Shown: one piece after another, positions 22,655 to 31,826 of the stretch
How positions within the stretch are numbered: position 1 is the first letter of the stretch
How the letters are laid out: each line of letters starts with the position of its first letter
Assembly: GCA_035556655.1 (NCBI GenBank)
Contig: DATMFW010000020.1
Location: forward strand, 1 to 36,531
Reading direction: 5' to 3'
Length of the DNA: 36,531 nt
DNA from: JBDSKH01 sp035556655
GTDB lineage: Bacteria; Actinomycetota; Actinomycetes; Actinomycetales; Microbacteriaceae
Made by a program: the position numbers and the translations under genes
Notes under the pieces: generated by a model
Told to the model about the DNA's origin: nothing
Seen by the model: the letters and a program-made list of their open reading frames with translations, nothing else
The model's database searches: none

Positions 22655-23368
22655 TCAGGCGATCTGGGTGCCGAGCAGGCTGCCGATCAGGAACGTCGCC
22701 CCGAGCGCAGCCGCGCCGCCGATCACGACGCGGATCGTCGGACGCAGCACCGAGCTGCCGCCGATGCGCGCACCGAGGGCACCGGTCAGCGCGAGCGCCA
22801 GAAGCACCGCGACGAACGTGATCGGCACCCGCACCTCGGCCGGCGGGACGAGGATCGCGATCATCGGCAGCACCCCGCCGATCAGGAACGCCAGCGCCGA
22901 CGCCCCGGCGGCCTGCCACGGGCTGACCACGTCCTGCTCGGTGATGCCGAGCTCCGCCTCCAGGTGCGCGGCGAGCGCATCGTGCTCCGTGAGTTCCTGG
23001 GCGACGCGCTGCGAAGTCTCTTCGCTCAGTCCCTTGGCGCGGTAGATGTCGGCGAGTTCGGCGAGCTCCTCCTCCGGCATCTCGGCGAGCTCGCGCCGCT
23101 CCTTCGCGATGAGCGCGCGTTGGGTGTCGCGCTGACTGCTCACCGAGACGTATTCGCCGAGTGCCATCGAGATGGCGCCACCGACCAGCGCCGCGACGCC
23201 GGCCGTGGCGATCGCCGGGAGTGCGGGCGTCGCTCCGGCGACCCCGACCACGATCGCGGCGACCGAGACGATGCCGTCGTTGGCGCCGAGCACCCCCGCA
23301 CGCAGCCAGTTGAGCCGCCCCGCCAGATTGCCCGAGTGCGGTTCCGCGTCGTGCCTGCCGATCGTCAT
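22655..23368 (-). CDS. VIT1/CCC1 family iron/manganese transporter-like membrane protein
   Basis: 237 aa. The N-terminal helix WLRAGVLGANDGIVSVAAIVVGVAGA and the second block ISMALGEYVSVSSQRDTQ are the family signature of VIT1/CCC1 vacuolar iron/manganese transporters. A charged, Glu-rich cytoplasmic helical segment at ~95-145 (LAEMPEEELAELADIYRAKG) matches the metal-binding domain. Three further hydrophobic helices follow. In bacteria, members export or buffer Fe(II)/Mn(II). ATG at 23368 is the first start before the conserved region; the open frame farther upstream is shadow sequence. Divergent from radA across a 77-bp gap. Confidence 0.9.
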   Translation of the reverse strand: MTIGRHDAEPHSGNLAGRLNWLRAGVLGANDGIVSVAAIVVGVAGATPALPAIATAGVAALVGGAISMALGEYVSVSSQRDTQRALIAKERRELAEMPEEELAELADIYRAKGLSEETSQRVAQELTEHDALAAHLEAELGITEQDVVSPWQAAGASALAFLIGGVLPMIAILVPPAEVRVPITFVAVLLALALTGALGARIGGSSVLRPTIRVVIGGAAALGATFLIGSLLGTQIA

Positions 23369-23433
23369 GGGGTCAGTCAAGCAAGGTCGCCCGCGGCACG
23401 CCAGGTCCCGCGCTGCCGGTCGGTGGCGCCGCC

Positions 23434-23439
23434 TAGGCT
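23434..23439 (+). promoter_or_regulatory. -10 box of radA, leaderless-type
   Basis: TAGGCT ends six bases before the radA ATG, with no ribosome binding site between. This spacing puts the transcription start on or next to the start codon, a common actinobacterial arrangement. Confidence 0.45.
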
Positions 23440-23445
23440 GACCGC

Positions 23446-24795
23446 ATGGCCAAGCCCTCCGCGTCCCCGTACGCCTGCAGCGAGTGCGGGTGGACGGGCG
23501 CCAAGTGGTACGGCCGCTGCCCCGAGTGCCAGGTGTGGGGCTCCATCGTCGAACGCGGCCGGCCCGTGGTGGCCGTCTCCGCCGCATCCGTCCCCGCCGG
23601 GCGGGCGGCCCAGCCGATCACCGCGATCGGCACCGAGGCCGCCGCGCACTGGCCCTCCGGCATCGCCGAGTTCGACCGGGTGCTCGGCGGCGGGCTGGTC
23701 CCGGGCGCGGCGATCCTGCTGAGCGGCGAGCCGGGCGTCGGCAAGTCGACGCTGCTGCTCGAGGTGGCGTCACGGGCCGCGCGCGGCGGAGCGCGTGTGC
23801 TCTACGTCACCGCAGAAGAGTCGGCATCCCAGGTGCGCCTGCGCGCCGAACGCACCGGAGCCCTCGCCGACCAGCTCTACCTCGCCGCCGAGACCGACCT
23901 GGCGACGATCCTCGGGCACCTCGACGACGTGAAGCCGCAGCTCGTCATCGTCGACTCCGTGCAGACGGTGTCCTCCGCGATGTCCGACGGAGCGGCGGGC
24001 CAGCCCGCCCAGGTGCGCGAGGTGGCCGGCACGCTGATCCGGGTCGCGAAAGACCGGGCCCTGCCCCTGCTGATGGTCGGGCACGTCACGAAAGACGGCT
24101 CGATCGCCGGTCCCCGGCTTCTCGAACACCTGGTGGATGTCGTGTGCAGCTTCGAGGGCGACCGCCAGACCGCGCTGCGCTTCGTGCGCGCACTCAAGAA
24201 CCGGTTCGGCCCCACCGACGAGGTCGGCTGCTTCGAGATGACCGGCGACGGCATCGCCGAGGTGCCCGACCCTTCGGGCCTGTTCCTGTCGCGCACCGGC
24301 AAACCGGTCAGCGGCACCTGCGTGACCATCGCGCTCGAGGGCCGGCGCGCGATGCCCGTCGAACTGCAGGCTCTCATCGTCGAGACGAAGGCGCCGCAGC
24401 CCCGGCGCGTGGTCAACGGTGTAGATTCGGCGCGCGTGGCCATGCTGCTGGCGGTGCTCGAACGACGATGCCGGATCAAGCTCTCGGATCGCGACGTGTA
24501 CGTCTCGACGGTGGGCGGCATCCGGCTGACCGAACCGGCTGCCGATCTGGCGATCGCACTGGCCGTGGCGAGCGCGTTCCGCGACCAGCCCCTGCCCGCG
24601 ACGATGGCGGCGGTCGGCGAGATCTCGCTGGCAGGCGAGATCCGGCCGGTGAGTGCGGCCCGCATCCGCGCCGCCGAGGCGAAGCGTCTCGGCTACGGCG
24701 AGGTGCTCGACGGCGACGCCGGATCGGTGGCCGACGTCATCCGCACCGCGTTCGCCCGGGGCGCCGTCGCATCCGGCGACACCCCGGCGTTCTGA
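23446..24795 (+). CDS. radA: DNA repair protein RadA/Sms
   Basis: 449 aa, full length. It processes branched recombination intermediates as a RecA-like hexameric motor. The N-terminal C4 zinc finger is CSECGWTGAKWYGRCPEC, Walker A is GEPGVGKST (~residue 90), Walker B is QLVIVDSVQT, and the diagnostic KNRFG motif is in LKNRFGPTDEVG (~250). A C-terminal Lon-protease-like domain (DVYVSTVGGIRLTEPAADLA) lacks protease function in this family. The ATG at 23446 appears leaderless. Core chromosomal gene marking the end of the accessory region. Confidence 0.97.
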   Translation: MAKPSASPYACSECGWTGAKWYGRCPECQVWGSIVERGRPVVAVSAASVPAGRAAQPITAIGTEAAAHWPSGIAEFDRVLGGGLVPGAAILLSGEPGVGKSTLLLEVASRAARGGARVLYVTAEESASQVRLRAERTGALADQLYLAAETDLATILGHLDDVKPQLVIVDSVQTVSSAMSDGAAGQPAQVREVAGTLIRVAKDRALPLLMVGHVTKDGSIAGPRLLEHLVDVVCSFEGDRQTALRFVRALKNRFGPTDEVGCFEMTGDGIAEVPDPSGLFLSRTGKPVSGTCVTIALEGRRAMPVELQALIVETKAPQPRRVVNGVDSARVAMLLAVLERRCRIKLSDRDVYVSTVGGIRLTEPAADLAIALAVASAFRDQPLPATMAAVGEISLAGEIRPVSAARIRAAEAKRLGYGEVLDGDAGSVADVIRTAFARGAVASGDTPAF

Positions 24796-24819
24796 ACCGT
24801 CCCCGCCGCCCCCGCCGCA

Positions 24820-24864
24820 TCCGGGGCAATCGCGGACAATCGGGGCGAACGTGCTGGCCCCGGA
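24820..24864. terminator. Weak inverted repeat between radA and the aldo/keto reductase gene
   Basis: 8-base arms TCCGGGGC and GCCCCGGA separated by 29 bases in the 86-bp gap of two convergent genes. The long loop and lack of a T-run make it a weak terminator candidate. Confidence 0.3.
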
Positions 24865-24881
24865 CGACCGCATTGACCCCG

Positions 24882-25838
24882 TCAGCGGTAGTAGGGCTCG
24901 GCGACCGCCTCGAGGTCGTCCCAGACCAGGTCGCACTCCGCGGCCACGTCGGCGGGGAGCGGGCCGGGAGTGGCCAGGTTGCTCCTCAACTGCTCCGGCG
25001 ACGCGGCACCGACCAGGACCGAAGCGATGAACGGACGGGACAGCAACCAGCGGTAGGCCAGCTCGACGAGCGTGAGACCCGCACCGGCGGCTGCCTCCCG
25101 CAGCCGATCGACGGCCCGCAGTTGCGCCTCGCTCCAATACCGCGCGTGGTACATCGCCGCGAGCTCCCCGCCGAACCGGCCGGAATCGGGGGCGGCACTC
25201 GCGGAGCCGTACCGCCCCGAGAGCAGGCCGCCGGCGAGCGGGTTGTACGCCATCGTCTGCAGGCCGAAATGCTCGGCGGCCTCGAGGTACTCCCCCTCGA
25301 TCCGGCGCGAGATCAGGTTGTACGGAACCTGAACCTGGGTCACCGGCTCCCACCCTTCGCGCTCGGCGATGGCGCGCATCTCGGCGATGCGCCAGGCCGC
25401 GAAGTTCGACACGGCCGGGAAGCGGATCTTCCCCGCCCGCCGCGCGGTCTCCAGCGCCTCAAGGGTCTCCTCGATCGGCACCGAGCGGTCCGGCCCGTGC
25501 AGCAGGTAGTAGTCGACGTAGTCGGTGCCCAGCCGGCGCAGCGAGTTGTCGAGCGCCGATGCGACCTGCGCGGCCGACGAGCCGCCCGGCTCCAGACCGT
25601 CGCCGACCGGGTAGAAGCCCTTCGTCGAGATGAGCACCTCGTCGCGCCGGCCCGCCAGCGCACTGCCGAGGAGCCGTTCCGACTCGCCTGCGGCGTACGA
25701 GTTCGCCGTGTCGAACAGGGTGACCCCGGCATCCAGGCAGATGTCGACCATGGTCCGTGCCGTCGACTCGTCCGCCGTCACGCCGAAGGACATGGTCCCG
25801 AAGCTGAGACGCGCGGGTTCTAGCGCACCGGCGTGCAC
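24882..25838 (-). CDS. Aldo/keto reductase
   Basis: 318 aa NADPH-dependent oxidoreductase with the AKR barrel. The catalytic tetrad is visible as Asp and Tyr in LFDTANSYAAGESERLLG, Lys in LISTKGF and His in YYLLHGPDRS. LSRPFIASVLVGAASPEQL near the C-terminus is the cofactor-binding region. GTG at 25838 is chosen because GGGGAA lies upstream; it overlaps the FAD oxidoreductase gene by 19 bases. Last gene of the seven-gene operon. Such enzymes reduce sugar aldehydes or keto-sugars. Acting on the product of the upstream FAD enzyme is a reasonable guess, not shown. Confidence 0.9.
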   Translation of the reverse strand: MHAGALEPARLSFGTMSFGVTADESTARTMVDICLDAGVTLFDTANSYAAGESERLLGSALAGRRDEVLISTKGFYPVGDGLEPGGSSAAQVASALDNSLRRLGTDYVDYYLLHGPDRSVPIEETLEALETARRAGKIRFPAVSNFAAWRIAEMRAIAEREGWEPVTQVQVPYNLISRRIEGEYLEAAEHFGLQTMAYNPLAGGLLSGRYGSASAAPDSGRFGGELAAMYHARYWSEAQLRAVDRLREAAAGAGLTLVELAYRWLLSRPFIASVLVGAASPEQLRSNLATPGPLPADVAAECDLVWDDLEAVAEPYYR

Positions 25839-28159
25839 ACCGGTTCCCCGTACGCCCGGATCTCGTAGACGCCCGCCGAGGGATCACCGTTCGTCGCGTG
25901 GATGTTCACGCGCACCCGCTCGGTGGTCACCGCTTCCGGCAGCGTGTGCACCGCGCGGGTGTGGTAGTTGCCGGTCACCCGATCCAGTTCGACCCACTCT
26001 CCGCCGACCCAGGCCTCGATCGCGTAGTCGCGCACGCACTGCGGGTCACGGTAGTGAGCCGGGTAGGCGTGGTACTCGCGCAGCGTGTTGCCGGCGAAGG
26101 TCACCTGGACCTCGCGGATCGTCTGCGGCTCGGGCCAGGTCAGCTCGATCCACGCCGGCAGCGGCACGACCGGGTCCGATCGCCAGAGGTTCGTCGCCCG
26201 GTACGGGCGGGTGACCCCGGTCTGGACGCTGGCGGCCGGGTAGCAGTCCTGCGCGGGCTCGACCCGGAAGCTCAGCGTCGACCCCCCGCCGAAACGGCGG
26301 AACATGCCCGGCGCGAACTCGTAGGCGCCGACCATGCCCGGCTGCAGCGCGCCGGCGACATGCCACTCGACGTTCTCGTTGGCCGAGAGCTGCAGCCGAA
26401 CGTAGCGTGCACCCTCGGGGATCGCGACATCGCCGAGCGCCACCTGCCACGGCACCCAGTGCGGCCCGCGCGGCGGCACGGTGAGCGTGGCACGCGCCAG
26501 CGGCTCGCCGGGCTCGGCCTCGTAGTGCCAGATCGAGTCGACGACGTACAGCTCGGCCTCGACCGTCGCGGCCTCGTCGGCGGTGTTGGTGAGGCAGACC
26601 TCGAGGCTGTCGATCCGGCGGTCCGCCCCGAGGGCGATCCACTGGGCGCAGCGGCGATCGAGCTTCCCGGTGAGCGGCCACACCGGCTGGGAGTCTCGCC
26701 AATGATCGAGACCCCCCAGCCAGTCGGCGCTGGTGGGACCCACGCCCCGCAGCAGGTCAGTGCTGCTGGCGGTCACCGTGGCCGCCCGGGCGAGATCCCC
26801 CGCGTCTGTGTTGACGACGTTCGGCAGGAAGCAGCCATCGCGCAGCAACGTCTGCTGCAGCTCCTCGATCACCGTCTCGTGGATCGTGTCGAACGCCAGC
26901 CCGTCGCGGATCGCCAGCGCGGCACCCGTGCCCACCGCCTGGCCCATCAGGGCGCAGGTGCTCATCTCGCGGATCGAGCCGAGGGCGGCGTGGGTGGTGC
27001 TCAGGTTGCGGCCCGCCATGAACAGGTTGTCGACGTCTTTGCTGATCAGCGTGCGCAGCGGCAGGCCGTACGGTCCGACGAGGATCTTGCCCATGTACGA
27101 GGACATCTCGCCGCGGTCCGGCTCGAAGACCGGCTGGCTGTAGCCGGCGAGCAGACCTCCGATGGTGTGCAGATCGACGTACCAGCCGCCGTAGGCGATC
27201 TCGTCCGGGAACGCCGTCTTGGCGATCAGGTCGTTCTCGGTGATGAGGTACTTGCCCATCACCCGGCGGTTCTCGCGCTTGCCCGGAACCTGCCCGACCC
27301 AGTCGAGGGCGAGGTTCGCGGTGAGTTCGCGCGCGCGCGGGTCCTTGTTCTTGAAGAAGTCCCAGATGCCCAGCAGGTGGCGGGTCAGCTCGTGCCGGAT
27401 CTCCTCGTTGTCGTGGATGGTGTCGAACGGCGTGCCGATCTCGATCCACCAGAATCCGCTCTTGAATGTGATCGGCGCCCGCCCGCCCTTGTAGAAGAAG
27501 TCCGGGTCGTCGTACGAGACCGCCCAGTCGGGCGCGGTGAACGGCGCGGGGCGCCCGATGTCGACCGTCTTGAAGTGCAGCGAGTTGCCCATCGTGCTGC
27601 TGCTGGCCTCCTGCGGGGCGTGCGGCTCCTGGAACTCCGCGAACGCCTCCTCGCCCCAGCGGTACTCGCAGCCCGCCATCGCCGACACCACGGCGTCGCC
27701 GGTGGCGTCGACGAATGCGCGAGCCGAGATGGTCCGGATCGTCTCCGCGTTGTTGACGCGGGCCTTGACCGCCGAGATCCGGCGCGGACCGTCCATCACG
27801 ACCTCGAAGACCGGGGTGTTGAGGTGCAGCGTGAGCCCCGGGGTCCGCACCGCCATGTCGTACAGCACCATGTCCCAGGTCGAGTTGGTGGTGCCGTTCT
27901 CTTCGATCTTCTCGTGGTTGCGCGCACGCTCCTGCGTGAGGGCGTCGCCCACGATGCCGGTCTCGCGCGCGTAGGCGTGGAACGCGGCGGCGCCGTGCGG
28001 GGTCACCCGGATCTCGGACGAGGAGTTGCCACCGAGGACGGGACGGTCCTGGATCAGGCAAGTTCGTGCGCCGTGTCGCGCGGCCGCGATGGCTGCGCTG
28101 AAGCCGGCCAGGCCTCCGCCCGCGACCACGAGGTCATATTCTTCTTCGACTTCACGCAC
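25820..28159 (-). CDS. FAD-dependent oxidoreductase with C-terminal beta-rich extension
   Basis: 779 aa. The N-terminal ~450 residues are an FAD_oxidored-type flavoprotein: VVAGGGLAGFSAAIAAARHG, LGGNSSSEIRVTPHG, FVDATGDAVVSAMAG and LFMAGRNLSTTHAALGSIR near 400. The remaining ~300 residues look like galactose-binding/discoidin-type beta-sandwich sequence (IREVQVTFAG, AIEAWVGGEWVELDRVTGNYHTR, VRVNIHATNGDPSAGVYEIRAYG). There is no signal peptide, so this domain is cytoplasmic and may hold a sugar near the flavin. The start is GTG at 28159 because GAGGAG lies seven bases upstream; a GTG at 28174 is also in frame. It overlaps the flavin reductase gene by 8 bases. The substrate is unknown; oxidation of a carbohydrate or hydroxyacid is inferred from the operon. 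Confidence 0.87.
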   Translation of the reverse strand: MREVEEEYDLVVAGGGLAGFSAAIAAARHGARTCLIQDRPVLGGNSSSEIRVTPHGAAAFHAYARETGIVGDALTQERARNHEKIEENGTTNSTWDMVLYDMAVRTPGLTLHLNTPVFEVVMDGPRRISAVKARVNNAETIRTISARAFVDATGDAVVSAMAGCEYRWGEEAFAEFQEPHAPQEASSSTMGNSLHFKTVDIGRPAPFTAPDWAVSYDDPDFFYKGGRAPITFKSGFWWIEIGTPFDTIHDNEEIRHELTRHLLGIWDFFKNKDPRARELTANLALDWVGQVPGKRENRRVMGKYLITENDLIAKTAFPDEIAYGGWYVDLHTIGGLLAGYSQPVFEPDRGEMSSYMGKILVGPYGLPLRTLISKDVDNLFMAGRNLSTTHAALGSIREMSTCALMGQAVGTGAALAIRDGLAFDTIHETVIEELQQTLLRDGCFLPNVVNTDAGDLARAATVTASSTDLLRGVGPTSADWLGGLDHWRDSQPVWPLTGKLDRRCAQWIALGADRRIDSLEVCLTNTADEAATVEAELYVVDSIWHYEAEPGEPLARATLTVPPRGPHWVPWQVALGDVAIPEGARYVRLQLSANENVEWHVAGALQPGMVGAYEFAPGMFRRFGGGSTLSFRVEPAQDCYPAASVQTGVTRPYRATNLWRSDPVVPLPAWIELTWPEPQTIREVQVTFAGNTLREYHAYPAHYRDPQCVRDYAIEAWVGGEWVELDRVTGNYHTRAVHTLPEAVTTERVRVNIHATNGDPSAGVYEIRAYGEPVCTPVR

Positions 28160-28700
28160 CGATGATCTCCTCACATTGTCTGGTGTAGCTGTCGCTCCGG
28201 CGCGGGGTTCCGCCGGGCATGCCGGTGATGGCGGCGCGCGGCACCGCCCAGGCCGAGTCCGCCCGCAGGAGGGCGCGCGCGGACGCGTCGCCGACGCGGT
28301 GCTGCCGCACCCGGGCGATCACGAGGTCGTGCCGCACGATCGGTTCGATCCGCACGACGTCGCAGGTCAGCTCGGCGAGGCGGCCGAGCCCGGTCGGCAT
28401 CCCGTCGTCCCCGCGGTGTGCGCTCAAGACCTCCGCGCGTTCGGCGAAACGTCCGGGATCGGAGAACAGCTGCGCCAGCGCGAACTCGTCCTCGGCGAGG
28501 AAGCCCATCCGGAAGGAGCCGCGAGCGGCGACCGCGCGACGGGTCGCCCCCGTGCGCGCCATCGACACGAGCACCAGGGGAGGGTCGAGCTCCCCGCTCA
28601 TGACCGACGTCACGATCATCCCGTGGAGTTCCCCGTCGAACTCGGTCGAGACGATCGCGACGCCGGAGGCCAGGCGTGCGATCGCAGCACGATAGTCCAC
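28152..28700 (-). CDS. Flavin reductase-like FMN-binding protein
   Basis: 182 aa split-barrel flavoprotein of the NADH:flavin oxidoreductase type. RLASGVAIVSTEFDGELHGM, SVMSGELDPPLVLVSMARTG, RGSFRMGFLAEDEFALAQLFS and a late HDLVIARV block fit the family. GTG at 28700 follows AAGGG at six bases and two bases after the permease stop; the frame is open upstream through the permease genes, which is not coding. It lies between a sugar transporter and a large FAD enzyme. It may supply reduced flavin to that enzyme, or may itself be a small flavoenzyme on the pathway. The DNA-level link is only operon position. Confidence 0.86.
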   Translation of the reverse strand: MDYRAAIARLASGVAIVSTEFDGELHGMIVTSVMSGELDPPLVLVSMARTGATRRAVAARGSFRMGFLAEDEFALAQLFSDPGRFAERAEVLSAHRGDDGMPTGLGRLAELTCDVVRIEPIVRHDLVIARVRQHRVGDASARALLRADSAWAVPRAAITGMPGGTPRRSDSYTRQCEEIIGA

Positions 28701-28702
28701 GC

Positions 28703-29533
28703 TCAGCCCTTCACCCCTCCCGCAGTGAGGCCCTTCACGAGCCAGCGCTGCACGATCAGGCTGAAGACGATCACCGGGATCAGGATGACGGTGCCGGCCG
28801 CCGTCATCTGGCCCCACTGGATGCCCTGGTCGCCGATGAAGGAGGCACCGAACACCGGCAGGGTGCGTGCCTTCGACGAGGTGAGCATGAACGCGAAGAG
28901 GAAGTCGTTCCAGCACAGCACGAAGGTGAAGACCGCGGTGGCGAAGAAGCCCGGGAGCGACACCGGCACCACGATCCGCCGGAAGACTCCGAACCGTCCG
29001 CAGCCGTCGACCTGGGCGGACTCCAGCAGTTCGCGCGGCACGTCGTCGAAAAAGCCCTTCAGCAGCCAGATCGCGAACGGGATGTTCAGCGCGGTGTACA
29101 CGATGATCAGAACGAGCTGGGTATCGAACAGCCCGGTCGTCAGCGCGAGTTGGTAGAGCGGGGTGATGAGCACGACCGGCGGGATCATGCGCAGCATGAT
29201 CACGATCATCAGGAACACTCCGCGGCCCCGGAACCGCATCGTCGACAACGCGTAGGCGCTCAGCGCCCCGAACGCCAGCGTCAGCGCTGTCGACACCAGG
29301 GTGATGGTGACGCTGTTGGCGACGTAGCTCATGACGTCGTAATCGCGGAACAGCGAGAAATACGAATCGAAGTTCGGCGCGAAGAACCACACCGGCGGGG
29401 TGGCGAAGGTGTCGACCCGGGTCTTGAGCGAGGTGAGAACCGCCCAGACGACGGGGAAGATGCTGACGACGCTCACCAGCACCAGAAGGGCGATGACGCC
29501 GACCTTGACCGGCGTGCTCATGCGGTTGATCAT
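28703..29533 (-). CDS. CUT1 ABC transporter permease, MalG-type
   Basis: 276 aa with about six hydrophobic helices, the EAA loop LESAQVDGCGRFGVFRRIVVPVSLPG near 190, and the typical C-terminus QRWLVKGLTAGGVKG. Starts with ATG overlapping the stop of the partner permease (ATGA). Forms the channel with the 29530 permease. The operon has no ATPase gene, so a shared ATPase encoded elsewhere is needed. Confidence 0.93.
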   Translation of the reverse strand: MINRMSTPVKVGVIALLVLVSVVSIFPVVWAVLTSLKTRVDTFATPPVWFFAPNFDSYFSLFRDYDVMSYVANSVTITLVSTALTLAFGALSAYALSTMRFRGRGVFLMIVIMLRMIPPVVLITPLYQLALTTGLFDTQLVLIIVYTALNIPFAIWLLKGFFDDVPRELLESAQVDGCGRFGVFRRIVVPVSLPGFFATAVFTFVLCWNDFLFAFMLTSSKARTLPVFGASFIGDQGIQWGQMTAAGTVILIPVIVFSLIVQRWLVKGLTAGGVKG

Positions 29534-30441
29534 CGGCGGCCTCGCTTGGGTGTGCGCTCACGCAGGGCGAGCAGGTAGACGACGCTGATGGCGAGAGCCA
29601 GCAGGAACATGACCCAGCCGATCGCCGACGCTTCGCCCAGGTCGAAGCTGCGGAACGCGGTGCGCTGCAGGAACAGGCTGAGGATCAGGGTGCTGTCGGC
29701 CGGTCCTCCCGAGGTGAGCGCGAACACGGTCTCGAACGCGCGGAAGGCGAACAGCGTGCGGATGATGAGCACGATGACGAGCGCGGGGCGAAGGAACGGG
29801 ATCACGATGTGCCAGGTCGAGCGCCACCAGCCTGCTCCGTCGACGTGGGCCGCCTCGATGACGTCGTCGGGCACGCCCTGCAACGCGGCGAGGAAGATCA
29901 GCACGGCGTAGGAGGTGTTCTGCCAGACCTCGACGACGATGACCGCGGTCAGGGCCCACGACGTATCGCCCAGCCACTGCGGGCCGTCGATTCCGACGGT
30001 GCTCAATCCGTAGTTGAGCAGCCCGACGTCCCCGTTGAAGAGCATCTTCCAGATCAGGGAGATGACGATCGGGGTCAGCATCATCGGCAGCAGGACGACC
30101 GTGCGCGCCAGCTTGCTGCCCCGGATGGCGATGTTGAGCAGCAGCGCGATCGCCAGGCCCAGCACCACCTCGAGGAACACCGACACGACCGTGAAGATCC
30201 CGGTCACCCTCAGCGAGGGCCAGAACGCCGGATTGCCGAACAACAGGTTGGTGTAGTTGTCGATCCCGACGAAGTCCCAGCGGGACAGGTCGTACAGCGA
30301 GACCTCGTGGAAGCTCGTGTACAGGCTGTACGTGAGGGGATAGAGGAGGGCCACGGCGAGCACCAGGATCGCGGGCAGCAGGTAGGGGGCGAACCCCCAG
30401 CGTTCCTGCCGGCGTCGGCTCTGTGTGGGGCCGTGGCCCAT
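29530..30441 (-). CDS. CUT1 ABC transporter permease, MalF-type
   Basis: 303 aa from the ATG at 30441, chosen over ATG 30456 because AGGAG lies six bases before it. Basic N-terminus, about six transmembrane helices, and EAA loop IEAAHVDGAGWWRSTWHIVIPFLRP near 210. Partner of the MalG-type permease. It lies 37 bases downstream of the binding-protein gene; unlike the other two transporter operons, I see no strong hairpin in that gap. Confidence 0.92.
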   Translation of the reverse strand: MGHGPTQSRRRQERWGFAPYLLPAILVLAVALLYPLTYSLYTSFHEVSLYDLSRWDFVGIDNYTNLLFGNPAFWPSLRVTGIFTVVSVFLEVVLGLAIALLLNIAIRGSKLARTVVLLPMMLTPIVISLIWKMLFNGDVGLLNYGLSTVGIDGPQWLGDTSWALTAVIVVEVWQNTSYAVLIFLAALQGVPDDVIEAAHVDGAGWWRSTWHIVIPFLRPALVIVLIIRTLFAFRAFETVFALTSGGPADSTLILSLFLQRTAFRSFDLGEASAIGWVMFLLALAISVVYLLALRERTPKRGRR

Positions 30442-30478
30442 CCTCGTCTCCTTCATGTCGATGCGATGAGGCGGGTGC

Positions 30479-31825
30479 CTACTTCAGGACGTCCGTGATG
30501 CGCTGCTGCGCATCCTTCATCGCCTGAGCGGGCGTCTTGTCCCCGACCAGCGCGGCATTGAGCTCGAACGCGAGGATCGTCTGCTCGATCTCGAGGATGC
30601 CGGGGAGGCCGGAACGCGCCTTGCTGGACTGCGCTGCCTCCAGCGCGACGGCCGCGGCGGGTACCAGCTCCTGGTACTTCGCGTCCTCGTACACGCTGGC
30701 GACGGTCGGGGCGTTGCCGTTTTCGACCGCCATCGACAGCTGCACCTCGGGCGAGGTGAGGAACTTGATCAGCTCCCACGCCGCATCCTTGTGCTCGCTG
30801 TACTTGTTCACTCCGAGGCTCCAGCCGGTGACCACGGCGACGCCGGGGTTGCCGTCGTTGCCCGGGATCGGCGCGGCGATCCACTGGCCCGCCGTCTTCG
30901 AGGCCTCCGGGTCGTTCAGCACGGCGTGCCGCGGGAAGTACTCCGGGTACATGGCGGCGCTGCCCTGCTGCAGCAGCGCGACGGCGGCGTCGAGGTCGGC
31001 GCTGGGAGTGCTCGGCGGGGCGTAGCCGTCCTGGTAGAGGTTCACGAAGTACTCGGTGGCCTCCACCGCGCGCGGGTCGTCGAGGGTCGCCTTGGTCAGG
31101 GTCTCGTCGAACACGTCGGCGCCGAAGCTCCACAGGATGTCGTACCACTGCAGGACGATGTAGAGGCTCTGTGCGCCCTCGAGCGCCACGCCGTACACCT
31201 CGCCATTCGTCCCCTCGGTGATGGTCTTCGCCTGCTCGCGGAGCTCATCGAGGGTCTTCGGCGCCTCGAGCCCGAACTGCTCGAAGATGTCCTTGCGGTA
31301 GTGCAGGATGTGCGGCCCGATGCGCACCGGAAGACCCAGCACCTCGCCGGTGCCGGACTTGTAGCCGGCCTCCTTCTGGGTGAAGTCCGACGGGTAGCGG
31401 CCCATCTCGAGCATCGAGGGGATGTAGACGTCGAGGTCGACGCCGTCCCGGTCGACGTAGGGCTGGAGCGGCTCGAGCGCGTCGTGCATAGTCGCCATGT
31501 AGGGCGGGCCGTCGAGGGCGTAGACATCGATGTTGGAGCTGCGCGACGACACCTCCAGCTGCGTCTTCTCCTGGATCTGGTCGCCGCCGTATCCGACGAG
31601 CTCGACCTTGATGCCGGTCTCTTCGGTGAAGCGCGCGATCGCCGGCTCCATCGCCGGCCGGAAGCCGGCCTGGACGACGGTCATGCGGATGGTCTGCCCG
31701 GCGAGGTCGCTCGGGTCCGGGGCGGGCTCGGACGACGGGGCGCAACCGCTCACCGCGAGGGCGACTATGCCGATCGCGGAGAGCGCCGTGATGGCCCGCC
31801 TGCGGGCCGATGGGGAATCAGACAT
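30479..31825 (-). CDS. CUT1 substrate-binding lipoprotein
   Basis: 448 aa. Signal peptide MSDSPSARRRAITALSAIG ending in lipobox VSGC (Cys ~28), then a Pro/Asp linker and a MalE-like fold (IRMTVVQAGFRPAMEPAIARF, DVYALDGPPYMATM, GWSLGVNKYSEHKDAAWELI). It captures the substrate of the operon outside the membrane. AAGGAGA lies seven bases before the ATG, inside the end of the dehydrogenase gene; only one base separates that stop from this start. The ligand is not readable; the IclR regulator and hydroxyacid dehydrogenase suggest a sugar acid or glycoside. Confidence 0.92.
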   Translation of the reverse strand: MSDSPSARRRAITALSAIGIVALAVSGCAPSSEPAPDPSDLAGQTIRMTVVQAGFRPAMEPAIARFTEETGIKVELVGYGGDQIQEKTQLEVSSRSSNIDVYALDGPPYMATMHDALEPLQPYVDRDGVDLDVYIPSMLEMGRYPSDFTQKEAGYKSGTGEVLGLPVRIGPHILHYRKDIFEQFGLEAPKTLDELREQAKTITEGTNGEVYGVALEGAQSLYIVLQWYDILWSFGADVFDETLTKATLDDPRAVEATEYFVNLYQDGYAPPSTPSADLDAAVALLQQGSAAMYPEYFPRHAVLNDPEASKTAGQWIAAPIPGNDGNPGVAVVTGWSLGVNKYSEHKDAAWELIKFLTSPEVQLSMAVENGNAPTVASVYEDAKYQELVPAAAVALEAAQSSKARSGLPGILEIEQTILAFELNAALVGDKTPAQAMKDAQQRITDVLK

Positions 31826-31826
31826 C

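Noticed and set aside
25898..28165. Long plus-strand open frame (755 codons) opposite the FAD oxidoreductase
   Set aside because: Its composition (Val/Arg/Asp/Gly-rich, no motifs) is typical antisense shadow in high-GC DNA; the minus frame has clear flavoprotein motifs and overlapping operon partners.
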